Shown here: positions 24,926 to 33,326 of the stretch, piece after piece
Numbering within the stretch: the stretch's first letter is position 1
Layout of the letters: each line of letters opens with the position of its first letter
Assembly: GCA_963521185.1 (NCBI GenBank)
Contig: CAUQTV010000007.1
Location: 105,904-169,903, forward strand
Reading direction: 5' to 3'
Length of the DNA stretch: 64,000 bases
From: Enterobacter_D sp963521185
GTDB taxonomy: Bacteria > Pseudomonadota > Gammaproteobacteria > Enterobacterales > Enterobacteriaceae
Notes under the pieces: generated by a model
Database searches by the model: none
What the model was told of the DNA's origin: nothing
Seen by the model: only the letters and a program-made list of their open reading frames with translations
Program-made: the position numbers and the translations under genes

Positions 24926-25890
24926 TGCGTCACGCGCAGGTGTACCGCTGGCAGATCCCCATGGACGCGGGGGTGATTTTGCGAGAACAGCGACTGAAAA
25001 CCCGCGATGGCCTGCTGGTACATTTGCAGGAAAATGGCCGTGAAGGCTTCGGTGAAATCGCGCCGCTGCCGGGCTTTAGCCCTGAATCGCTGGATCAGGC
25101 GCAGGCTTCGCTGCTGGCGTGGACGCAGGCCTGGCGTGCGGGCGATAACCCGGCCTACAGCGCGCTGCCATCGGTGGCCTTTGGCACCAGTTGCGCGCTG
25201 GCCGAACTGCATGACGCGCTGCCTGCGGCGGCGGATTACCGCGCGGCCCCGCTGTGTACCGGCGATCCCGACGATCTTCTCGTCACACTTGCGGCGGTAA
25301 AAGGTGAGAAGGTGGCGAAGGTCAAAGTCGGTCTCTACGAAGCGGTACGCGACGGCATGGTAGTCAATGTGCTGTTAGAGGCGATCCCGGATTTGCAGCT
25401 GCGCCTTGATGCCAACCGCGCCTGGACGCCGCTGAAAGCACAACAGTTTGCGAAGTACGTCAAAGCGGAAAACCGCCCGCGCATTGCGTTTCTCGAAGAG
25501 CCGTGTAAAACCCGCGAAGACTCCCGCGCTTTTGCCCGTGAAACCGGGATCGCCATCGCCTGGGACGAAAGCCTGCGCGACGCTGACTTTGAGTTTGCCG
25601 CCGAGCCAGGGCTGCGGGCGGTGGTGATCAAACCGACGCTGACCGGCACGCTTGACGCGGTGCGTGCGCAGGTTTCGGCCGCGCACGCGCTGGGGCTGAC
25701 GGCGGTGATCAGCTCCTCCCTTGAATCGAGTCTCGGTTTAACGCAGCTGGCGCGCATCGCCGCGTGGCTAACGCCGGAGGTGATTCCAGGGCTGGATACG
25801 CTCAGTCTGATGCGCGAGCAACTGGTGCGGCGCTGGCCGGACAGCCCGCTACCGTGCCGCGAGCTTAACGCGCTGGAGCCATTGCTGTGA
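24925..25890 (+). CDS. menC: o-Succinylbenzoate synthase MenC
   Basis: An enolase-superfamily dehydratase of 321 residues converting SHCHC to o-succinylbenzoate. The catalytic KVKVG lysine motif, the metal-ligand segments LRLDANRAW, FLEEP and AWDESLRD, and the second lysine in VVIKPTLTG are all present. It overlaps menB by 1 base and menE by 4. Confidence 0.97.
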   Translation: MRHAQVYRWQIPMDAGVILREQRLKTRDGLLVHLQENGREGFGEIAPLPGFSPESLDQAQASLLAWTQAWRAGDNPAYSALPSVAFGTSCALAELHDALPAAADYRAAPLCTGDPDDLLVTLAAVKGEKVAKVKVGLYEAVRDGMVVNVLLEAIPDLQLRLDANRAWTPLKAQQFAKYVKAENRPRIAFLEEPCKTREDSRAFARETGIAIAWDESLRDADFEFAAEPGLRAVVIKPTLTGTLDAVRAQVSAAHALGLTAVISSSLESSLGLTQLARIAAWLTPEVIPGLDTLSLMREQLVRRWPDSPLPCRELNALEPLL

Positions 25891-27257
25891 TCTTTACCGA
25901 CTGGCCCTGGCGACACTGGCGCGAGCAGCATGGCGACGAGGCCGCGATTCGTCTGGGAAATGAGACGCTAAGCTGGCGGACGCTGTGCGCGCGTATTGAT
26001 GCGCTCGCCGCCGGGTTTATCCGCCAACAGGTGCGCGCGGGCGACGGCGTACTGCTGCGCGCCAGCAATCATCCGCACACGCTGCTCATCTGGCTGGCGC
26101 TGTTGCAGTGCGGTGCTCGCGTGCTGCACGCCAACCCGCAGCTGCCGGGCGCGCTGATGGACGTGCTGATCCCGCAGTTGTCGTTACGCCATACTCTGTG
26201 CCTCGAAGGCGAAAACGTCGGCGCTGACCTTAACGCACTAACACCGATGGACGCGCTACCGTGCGAGACACTGCCCTGGCAGCCCGAGCGGCTGGCGTCG
26301 ATGACGCTGACGTCCGGATCCACCGGCTTGCCGAAGGCCGCGGTGCACACCTTTGCCGCACACCTTGCCAGCGCGCAGGGCGTGCTGTCGATGATGTCGT
26401 TCGGGCAGGGGGATGACTGGCTGCTGTCGCTGCCGCTGTTTCATGTCTCCGGGCAGGGGATTTTGTGGCGCTGGCTGCTGGCCGGTGCGCGACTCACCGT
26501 GCGGGAAAAGCAGCCGCTGGAGCAGGCGCTTGACGGCTGCACGCATGCCTCGCTGGTGCCAACCCAGCTGTGGCGGATGCTGGCGGGCGACAAGCCCGTC
26601 AGTCTGCGCGCGGTGCTGCTGGGCGGCGCGGCGATCCCGGTCGGGTTGACGATACTGGCCGGTGAGCGCGGGATCCAGACCTGGTGCGGCTACGGCCTGA
26701 CAGAGTTCGCCTCGACGGTGTGTGCAAAAGCCGCCGATGGGCAGCCCGACGTTGGGGTTGCGTTGCCGGGGCGCGAGGTTCGCGTGGTGGATGGCGAAGT
26801 GTGGCTGCGGGCGCACAGCATGGCGGCGGGCTACTGGCGCAACGGTGAACTGCTGCCGCTGGTCAACGATGAAGGCTGGTTTGCCACCCGCGATCGCGGC
26901 GTGCTGGATGACGGCAGGCTGACGATTCTGGGCCGCATGGATAATCTGTTTTTTAGCGGCGGTGAAGGCATTCAGCCGGAAGAGGTGGAGCGGGTAATTG
27001 TAGCGCATCCGCAGGTGGAGCAGGTGTTTATCGTGCCGGTGGATGATAACGAGTTCGGCCAGCGTCCCATTGCCGTGGTCGAGTGCGAAAGCGGTTTTGA
27101 CGTGGCGACCCTTGCCGCGTGGGTGAGGGGCAAACTCGCCCGTTTCCAGCAGCCGGTGCACTGGCTGGTGTTACCCGACACCTTGAAAACGGGCGGCATT
27201 AAGATTTCACGCAAATCGCTGGGCGACTGGGTGCAGCAAACGCTGAGGCCGCATTAA
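25887..27257 (+). CDS. menE: o-Succinylbenzoate-CoA ligase MenE
   Basis: An ANL-superfamily adenylate-forming ligase of 456 residues that activates o-succinylbenzoate with CoA. The P-loop TLTSGSTGLPKA, the core motif GYGLTEFAS, the hinge GRMDNLFFSGGEGIQPEE and the catalytic lysine in KTGGIKISRKSL are all present. It starts with GTG overlapping the menC stop. It is the last men gene and converges on the catalase gene, with only 17 bp between stops. Confidence 0.96.
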   Translation: MIFTDWPWRHWREQHGDEAAIRLGNETLSWRTLCARIDALAAGFIRQQVRAGDGVLLRASNHPHTLLIWLALLQCGARVLHANPQLPGALMDVLIPQLSLRHTLCLEGENVGADLNALTPMDALPCETLPWQPERLASMTLTSGSTGLPKAAVHTFAAHLASAQGVLSMMSFGQGDDWLLSLPLFHVSGQGILWRWLLAGARLTVREKQPLEQALDGCTHASLVPTQLWRMLAGDKPVSLRAVLLGGAAIPVGLTILAGERGIQTWCGYGLTEFASTVCAKAADGQPDVGVALPGREVRVVDGEVWLRAHSMAAGYWRNGELLPLVNDEGWFATRDRGVLDDGRLTILGRMDNLFFSGGEGIQPEEVERVIVAHPQVEQVFIVPVDDNEFGQRPIAVVECESGFDVATLAAWVRGKLARFQQPVHWLVLPDTLKTGGIKISRKSLGDWVQQTLRPH

Positions 27258-27267
27258 GCCTCAGCGT
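27240..27267. terminator. Hairpin spanning the menE stop codon
   Basis: ACGCTGAGGC (27240-27249) and GCCTCAGCGT (27258-27267) form a perfect 10-bp stem around CGCATTAA, which contains the menE stop. It is symmetric between two convergent genes, so it could serve both directions. A strong T-run is absent. Confidence 0.5.
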
Positions 27268-27274
27268 GTGCCGT

Positions 27275-28723
27275 TTACAGCGTGTTTTTACGTGCTTTCA
27301 GCGCGGCACTGATGCCCGCGCCGTAGGCCGGATGCACTTCGCTGAACAGGGCAATCTGACGCTGCGTGATCGCCTCAGGGACGTCTTTCATATCGTCGGC
27401 GATGCGCGCGAACATGCGCTGATGCTCCTCTTCGCTCAGCAGCAGAAACAGTTTGCGCGGCTGGCTGAAGTAATCGGTGTCTTCACGGTGATTCCAGTGG
27501 TCGGCGGCCCCTTCAACGGACAACGGCGGCTCTCTGAAATCCGGCTGCTCCTGGAACACGCCGAAGCTGTTTGGCTCATAGGTCGGGCCGTTGCCGCAAT
27601 TGCCGTCCACGCGCATTGCGCCATCGCGGTGGGTGTTATGGAACGGGCAGCGCGGCTGGTTGACCGGGATCTGCTGGTGGTTAACGCCCAGACGGTAGCG
27701 GTGCGCGTCGCCATAGGAGAAGAGGCGGCCCTGCAACATGCGATCCGGTGAGAAGCCGATCCCCGGCACCACGTTAGCGGGAGACATGGCTACCTGTTCA
27801 ACTTCAGAGAAGTAGTTATCCGGGTTACGGTTCAGTTCAAGCACGCCGACTTCGATCAGCGGATAGTCTGCGTGCGGCCAGACTTTGGTCAGATCGAACG
27901 GATTATAAGGCACCAATGAGGCTTCGGCTTCTGGCATCACCTGCACATAAAATTTCCAGCGCGGGAAATCGCCCTTTTCGATGGACTCAAAGAGATCGCG
28001 CTGTGAACTTTCACGATCGTCGGCAATCAGGCGCTTCGCTTCATCATCCATCAGGTTGGCAATACCCTGTTCGGACTTAAGGTGGAATTTAACCCAAAAG
28101 CGTTCGTTGTCGTGGTTGATAAAGCTGAACGCATGGCTGCCGAAACCGTGCATATGGCGGTATGAGCGCGGCAGCCCGCGATCGCTAAAGTCGATGGTCA
28201 ACTGATGCAGCGTTTCAGGCAGGTGCGAGAAGAAATCCCATTTGTAGGTGGCGTTACGCAGGTTAGTGCGCGGATCGCGTTTGACCACATGGTTGAGATC
28301 CGGGAATTTCAGCGGATCGCGCAGGTAGAAAATGGGCGTATTATTGCCGACCAGGTCCCAGTTTCCCTGTTCGGTGTAGAACTTGATGGCGAAACCACGG
28401 ATATCGCGCTCGGCATCGGCCGCGCCGCGCTCCCCGGCCACGGTGGAGAAGCGTAAAAACAGATCCGTTTTTTTGCCGATATCGGCGAAGAGTTTGGCGC
28501 GGGTGTAGTGTGAAATATCATGGGTCACGGTAAAGGTGCCGTACGCGCCAGAGCCTTTGGCATGCATACGGCGCTCCGGAATCACTTCACGATCGAAATG
28601 CGCCAGCTTTTCTAAAAACCAGACGTCCTGCAACAGCAAAGGCCCGCGCGGACCGGCGGTCATGCTGTTATTGTTATCGACGACGGGGGCACCTGCGGCA
28701 GTAGTGAGTCCTTTTTTGCTCAT
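27275..28723 (-). CDS. katA: Small-subunit heme catalase (KatA type)
   Basis: A monofunctional heme catalase of 482 residues, the small-subunit size class. The distal His lies in RRMHAKGSGAYG, the distal Asn in GNWDLVGNN, and the proximal heme-ligand Tyr in RLFSYGDAHRYRLG. It lacks the C-terminal flavodoxin-like domain of large catalases such as E. coli KatE. There is no signal peptide, so it should be cytoplasmic. AAGGA precedes the ATG. E. coli K-12 has no gene of this type; the symbol denotes the class only. Confidence 0.93.
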   Translation of the reverse strand: MSKKGLTTAAGAPVVDNNNSMTAGPRGPLLLQDVWFLEKLAHFDREVIPERRMHAKGSGAYGTFTVTHDISHYTRAKLFADIGKKTDLFLRFSTVAGERGAADAERDIRGFAIKFYTEQGNWDLVGNNTPIFYLRDPLKFPDLNHVVKRDPRTNLRNATYKWDFFSHLPETLHQLTIDFSDRGLPRSYRHMHGFGSHAFSFINHDNERFWVKFHLKSEQGIANLMDDEAKRLIADDRESSQRDLFESIEKGDFPRWKFYVQVMPEAEASLVPYNPFDLTKVWPHADYPLIEVGVLELNRNPDNYFSEVEQVAMSPANVVPGIGFSPDRMLQGRLFSYGDAHRYRLGVNHQQIPVNQPRCPFHNTHRDGAMRVDGNCGNGPTYEPNSFGVFQEQPDFREPPLSVEGAADHWNHREDTDYFSQPRKLFLLLSEEEHQRMFARIADDMKDVPEAITQRQIALFSEVHPAYGAGISAALKARKNTL

Positions 28724-28962
28724 CTTATTTCCTTAATGTAGCGTGAGATAATTGTTTATATTCCTCGGTGTTACGCGAATCAATATAAGCAAAATTTGCC
28801 TTAGGGAGTTTGATCCGTGGCAAAGTGTCTCTTTTTGCACGCTGCCTTTTCCCGCCAGTTCGCCTGCTGACACCACTTTTCGTGCATTGATTTGCAGGGA
28901 ACAGTTGTACACTACTGGCGTTTTTGGGACGTTTTACGATTTTTTGCGTGGAAGAGTTAAAA

Positions 28963-29505
28963 ATGAAAAGAATTGCACTTATCACCGTGACCAGCCTGCT
29001 GTTTTTTTCAGCGGCGGCAAATGCGCTGAGCGTCAGCGGTCAGGCCGGTGAAGACTACACCAATATCGGTGTTGGTTTTGGTACGGAAACCAGCGGTCTT
29101 GCGCTGAGCGGCAACTGGGCGCATAACGACGATCGCGGCGATATTGCGGGCCTGGGTCTTGGTCTGAATATTCCGCTAGGTCCGTTCCTCGCCACCGTGG
29201 GCGGTAAAGGCGTGTATCTGAATCCGAATGAGGGTGACGAAGGGTACGCGGCAGCGGTGGGCGGCGGTCTGCAATGGCAGATCGGTGAGTCCTTCCGTCT
29301 GTTTGGTGAGTACTATTACTCGCCGGACTCTCTGTCAAGCGGCGTTCAGGATTACGCCGAAGCCAACGCGGGCGCGCGTCTGTCGCTGTTCCGTCCGCTG
29401 AGCATCGAAGCCGGTTACCGTTACATCGGCCTTGCCGGTAAAGATGGCAATCGTGACAGCAACGTGGCTGATGGCCCGTATGTCGGTGTCAACGCCAGCT
29501 TCTGA
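28963..29505 (+). CDS. yfaZ: YfaZ family outer-membrane-type protein
   Basis: A 180-residue exported protein with a signal peptide (MKRIALITVTSLLFFSAAANA, cleavage near residue 21). The mature part alternates hydrophobic and polar residues, is rich in glycine and aromatics and ends in Phe, which suggests a small outer-membrane beta-barrel. It matches E. coli YfaZ, whose function is not known to me. The ATG at 28963 follows GAAGAG. It is divergent from katA across 239 bp in which I see no other gene. Confidence 0.9.
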   Translation: MKRIALITVTSLLFFSAAANALSVSGQAGEDYTNIGVGFGTETSGLALSGNWAHNDDRGDIAGLGLGLNIPLGPFLATVGGKGVYLNPNEGDEGYAAAVGGGLQWQIGESFRLFGEYYYSPDSLSSGVQDYAEANAGARLSLFRPLSIEAGYRYIGLAGKDGNRDSNVADGPYVGVNASF

Positions 29506-29597
29506 TTCCCCGGCGCGGCACTCGTCGCGCCAGTTTCCTGCCCCCAATTCCCCTTCCTTGCGTTATAGTGTTCGGACCGCTCTTGCTGGAGAACATG

Positions 29598-30788
29598 ATG
29601 ATAAAGGTGGAAATGCTGTCCACCGGCGATGAAGTGTTGCACGGTCAAATCGTCGACACCAACGCCGCCTGGCTGGCTGATTTTTTATTTACCCAGGGAT
29701 TACCGTTAACGCGCCGCAATACCGTCGGCGACAACCTCGACAGCCTGGTCGCCATTTTGCGCGAGCGCAGCGAACACGCCGACGTCTTAATCGTGAACGG
29801 CGGTCTCGGACCGACCAGCGACGATCTCAGTGCGCTGGCGGCGGCCACCGCGGCGGGCGAAGGGCTGGTGCTGCATGAAGAGTGGCTCTCGCATATGGAG
29901 CGCTTTTTTAGCGAACGGGGTCGGGTGATGGCCCCGAGCAATCGCAAGCAGGCGGAGATCCCCGCCAGCGCTGAGCTGGTCGATAACCCGGTCGGCACCG
30001 CCTGCGGCTTTGCGCTACAGCTTAACCGCTGCCTGATGTTCTTTACCCCCGGCGTGCCGTCGGAATTCAAGGTGATGGTCGAGCATGAGATCCTGCCGCG
30101 TCTGCGCAAGCGCTTGCAGGTGACGTCGCCGCCAGTCTGTCTGCGCCTCACCACCTTTGGCCGTTCCGAAAGCGATCTCGCCCAGAGCCTCGATCATCTG
30201 TCGCTGCCCGACGGCGTGGTGATGGGCTATCGCTCTTCCATGCCGATTATTGAGCTTAAGCTGACCGGCCCGGCGCACCAGCGTGCCGCTATGGAAGCGC
30301 TGTGGCCTGAGGTGCAGCGCGTGGCGGGTGAAAGCCTGATTTTTGAAGGCACAGAAGGGTTACCGGCGCTGATCGCCCGCCATCTGCGTGAAAAACAGCT
30401 CAGCCTGACGCTAAGCGAGCAGTTCACCAGCGGCCTGGTCGCGCTGCAACTCTCCCGTGCCGACGCGCCGCTGCTGGCAAGCGAGGTGCTGCCGTCGCAG
30501 GCGGAAACGCTGGATCAGTCCGCGCGCTGGGCTACCGAACTGCGCGACCGTCATCTGGCAGGGCTGGCCCTGACCGTGAGTGGCATTGACGATGAGCACC
30601 TGAACTTCGCGCTGGCGACGCCGGACGGCGTTCATGCGCTGCGCGTCAAGTTCAACACCAGCCGACACAGCGTGACGGTGCGCCAGGAGGTGTGTGCGAT
30701 GATGGCGCTTAACATGCTGCGCCGTTGGCTGCTCGGCAAAGACGTTGCCGCCGATCATGGGTGGATTAACGTGGTGGAATCGCTTTAG
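29598..30788 (+). CDS. yfaY: CinA-like protein YfaY
   Basis: A 396-residue CinA/competence-damage-like protein. The N-terminal molybdopterin-binding-like domain contains LSTGDEVLHGQIVDTNAAWLA and NGGLGPTSDD; the C-terminal part corresponds to a degenerate deamidase-like domain. Two ATGs stand together (29595, 29598). GGAG is 6 bases from the second, which gives the E. coli-like start MIKVEML. A TATAGT at 29564-29569 may be its -10. Its cellular role is unclear. Confidence 0.92.
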   Translation: MIKVEMLSTGDEVLHGQIVDTNAAWLADFLFTQGLPLTRRNTVGDNLDSLVAILRERSEHADVLIVNGGLGPTSDDLSALAAATAAGEGLVLHEEWLSHMERFFSERGRVMAPSNRKQAEIPASAELVDNPVGTACGFALQLNRCLMFFTPGVPSEFKVMVEHEILPRLRKRLQVTSPPVCLRLTTFGRSESDLAQSLDHLSLPDGVVMGYRSSMPIIELKLTGPAHQRAAMEALWPEVQRVAGESLIFEGTEGLPALIARHLREKQLSLTLSEQFTSGLVALQLSRADAPLLASEVLPSQAETLDQSARWATELRDRHLAGLALTVSGIDDEHLNFALATPDGVHALRVKFNTSRHSVTVRQEVCAMMALNMLRRWLLGKDVAADHGWINVVESL

Positions 30789-30795
30789 TACGCTT

Positions 30796-30876
30796 GCCCG
30801 GTGGCGCTGCGCTTACCGGGCCTACACCATCAACCTCAACCGGCCCGTAGGCCGGGCAAACGCAGTGCCGCCCGGC
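30796..30876. repeat. REP/BIME element between yfaY and glpC (family 2)
   Basis: The left unit at 30796-30825 is identical over 30 bases to the one at 13988-14017. The right unit, GGCCCGTAGGCCGGGCAAA through 30876, is its inverted partner. The element lies between the convergent stops of yfaY and glpC. Confidence 0.9.
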
Positions 30877-30882
30877 GTTTTC

Positions 30883-32073
30883 TTACTCCAATGCCCGAGC
30901 CAGCAGGGTGATCGGGTGTTCGCAGCGTTTGCTGGTGGACATCTCAATCTGCCATTTGCAGGTTTCGCAATCGCTCACCACCAGATCCGCGCCGCTCTCT
31001 TCAATCTGGCGAAACAGCGGTGCGCCGATGGCCTGCGAGGTGGGGTAGTTCTCCGATTTAAAACCGTAGGTGCCAGCAATGCCGCAGCACTGCGAGTCCA
31101 GCACAATCAGTTCCAGACCGGGGATCTTGCGCAACAGCGCCAGCGTATAGTGCGTCCAGCCCATTTTTTCCATATGGCAGGGCGTGTGATAGACCACTTT
31201 TAACGGCAGCGGTTTTAGCCCAAGCGTGCGTCCTTCATCCAGCTTGCGCCACAGCCAGCGCGTGGCTAAATCAATGTGCGGTCGCAAAGGGCGGTTGTCG
31301 ATATCCAGCAGGTGCGGATACTCATCACGCAGGGTAAAGGTGCAGGTTGACGAGGTGGCAATGACCGGCAGGCCGTTGCCCATAATGGCGCGCTGTAACG
31401 ACTCCATGTTGGACTGCGCCTGTTTTTTGGCTTTCTCAAAAAAGCCGTTAGCGATCAGCGGTACGCCGCAGCATTTCTCATTGTGCAGCAACTGCACGCC
31501 GATGCCCATTGCGTTGGCCACGCGCACCAAATCTTTGCCCAACTGCGGATGGTTGTAATTCACGAAACAGCCGTGAAAAAAGGCCACCTGTTCAGCAAAG
31601 CGGGCCTGCGCTTGCGCCTGTTTACGATACCACTGACGAAAGGTACCGCTGGAGTATTTTGGTAGCGTGCGGCGGTGGTCGATTTTCAGCGCCGTGTCCA
31701 GCAACTGGCGCACGGGTTTCAGCGACGTCGCCATATTGACCAGCGGGGCCACGGGCGTTGACAGCGTACCCATCAAATCGGTATGGCTTAAAATGGCATT
31801 GCGCACAGACGCTTTTTTCGGTGCGTACTGGGCGCGGGCGCGCTGAATAATATCGCCAATCTTTACGCCAGAAGGGCAGGCGGTTTCGCAGCGTTTGCAG
31901 TTGGTGCAGTATTTCAGCGCATCGTCATACAGGCTGGCATCTTTCAGGCGTAAACGCTCGCCGTCCGGGCCTGCCTGTTTGGGGCCAGGATAATCCGGAT
32001 TCACCCGGCTGACCGGGCAAACGGTGGTGCACACCGTGCATTTAATGCAGCTTTCAAAGCCGGTGGAACTCAT
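30883..32073 (-). CDS. glpC: Anaerobic glycerol-3-phosphate dehydrogenase subunit C
   Basis: A 396-residue iron-sulfur subunit that anchors GlpAB to the membrane and passes electrons to menaquinone. Two [4Fe-4S] motifs are near the N-terminus, CIKCTVCTTVCPV and CTNCKRCETACPSG. Two CCG-type motifs, KCCGVPLIANG and QCCGIAGTYGF, lie in the C-terminal half. The start at 32073 (MSSTGFESC) overlaps the glpB stop by 4 bases; the longer open frame upstream is glpB read in another phase. Confidence 0.96.
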   Translation of the reverse strand: MSSTGFESCIKCTVCTTVCPVSRVNPDYPGPKQAGPDGERLRLKDASLYDDALKYCTNCKRCETACPSGVKIGDIIQRARAQYAPKKASVRNAILSHTDLMGTLSTPVAPLVNMATSLKPVRQLLDTALKIDHRRTLPKYSSGTFRQWYRKQAQAQARFAEQVAFFHGCFVNYNHPQLGKDLVRVANAMGIGVQLLHNEKCCGVPLIANGFFEKAKKQAQSNMESLQRAIMGNGLPVIATSSTCTFTLRDEYPHLLDIDNRPLRPHIDLATRWLWRKLDEGRTLGLKPLPLKVVYHTPCHMEKMGWTHYTLALLRKIPGLELIVLDSQCCGIAGTYGFKSENYPTSQAIGAPLFRQIEESGADLVVSDCETCKWQIEMSTSKRCEHPITLLARALE

Positions 32074-33326
32074 TGTGTGCCTCCCTGCGCGCCGATGAGT
32101 TGCGCAGCATGTAACGCCGTTACGGCGCAAACGCCGCCCCCACAGCCTTCTGCGACGGCATCGAAACCGCCCAATACCGATCCCACCACCCACAGGTTTT
32201 CCAGCCGCTGCCCGTTTTGTTGCCCGCGCAGGGTGCCGTCGGTGCGCACGCCAAACTGCTGCCACGGCTGGGCGTCAAAGACGTCATCGCGATACCAGTC
32301 GGCGCGATCGGCGCTTTGCATCACCTCCAGGCCAAACACCGTTTCGCGCACGCCTTCACGCGCGGCAACTAAGCCGTTGCTAAAAAAGCTGCCGCTGGCG
32401 AGCACGACGTGACGGGGGCGTAGGGGGATCTCTTCATGCTTACGCGTCCAAAGTTGACTGACCACGCCATTGTCCACGCTGGCGCGGACCACTTCGTCGC
32501 CGGGCATCCAGGTGCCGCCGGTGCGGATAAAATGCTGCTGTAGCCGCGTTTGCATCCGCATGCCCGGCACCGAAGGGGGCAGGGTCGGGAGCAGACGCAC
32601 CTCGCACGCCAGCGCGTCGTTGAGCCGCGTGTAGATCCGGTTGTCGCTGAGACCAAAACAAGCGGGCAGCCACAGCGCGTCGTATTGCTCGCTTAGCGGG
32701 CGCAGGGCGTCGCACAGCTGGGCGAAACGGCTCTCCTGATCCAGCACGCGGGCGATATTGACGGCGCGAAACTCACTGGGGTTGTCGCGCAGTTTATCGA
32801 GTATCGGTAACGCAATTTCAGCGGATGAGACGTCCAGTTGGCGTTTACGCAGCGCGGCGGCGGCCAGCTGCGGCTGAAAATCCAGAAACCCGCCAATGCC
32901 CACGACGCAAATGCGTGAACCGTGCAGCGGCGTTACCGGCACTTCCGGTGGGCTAAGCCACGCCTGGCGCAGGGTGCCTAACGGGGTGACGCGCTGGTGC
33001 GGTGTCTCCACATCGCCATAAAACGCAAGCCCACACTCGGCGAGCAGGGCCTGCGCTTCAACGGCGTAGTGATAAATCCGCTGCGCGCCAATCAAGGAAT
33101 AGGGATGGTCAGGCGCGAGCGTTTCCAGTGCCGCCAGCCCGGCTTGCGTCCCGGTGACCCTCTCGCCGGTGGGCAGACGTGAGAGAAGATCCAGCGAGCC
33201 GGAAGAGAAGCTGAGCGCGCTTTGTCCACGGCTGACGATGGCGCAGCGCTGTCCCTGGCGATTAAGCGCAATACCGCACAGTAAACCGGCCAGGCCGCCG
33301 CCAATAATAACGGTATCAAAATTCAT
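32070..33326 (-). CDS. glpB: Anaerobic glycerol-3-phosphate dehydrogenase subunit B
   Basis: A 418-residue flavoprotein subunit with an N-terminal dinucleotide-binding motif (VIIGGGLAGLLCG) and a C-terminal GCGGGVCAV segment typical of GlpB. It forms the soluble dehydrogenase with GlpA. The start at 33326 (MNFDTVII) gives the E. coli-like N-terminus and overlaps glpA by 11 bases. Confidence 0.96.
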   Translation of the reverse strand: MNFDTVIIGGGLAGLLCGIALNRQGQRCAIVSRGQSALSFSSGSLDLLSRLPTGERVTGTQAGLAALETLAPDHPYSLIGAQRIYHYAVEAQALLAECGLAFYGDVETPHQRVTPLGTLRQAWLSPPEVPVTPLHGSRICVVGIGGFLDFQPQLAAAALRKRQLDVSSAEIALPILDKLRDNPSEFRAVNIARVLDQESRFAQLCDALRPLSEQYDALWLPACFGLSDNRIYTRLNDALACEVRLLPTLPPSVPGMRMQTRLQQHFIRTGGTWMPGDEVVRASVDNGVVSQLWTRKHEEIPLRPRHVVLASGSFFSNGLVAAREGVRETVFGLEVMQSADRADWYRDDVFDAQPWQQFGVRTDGTLRGQQNGQRLENLWVVGSVLGGFDAVAEGCGGGVCAVTALHAAQLIGAQGGTQ

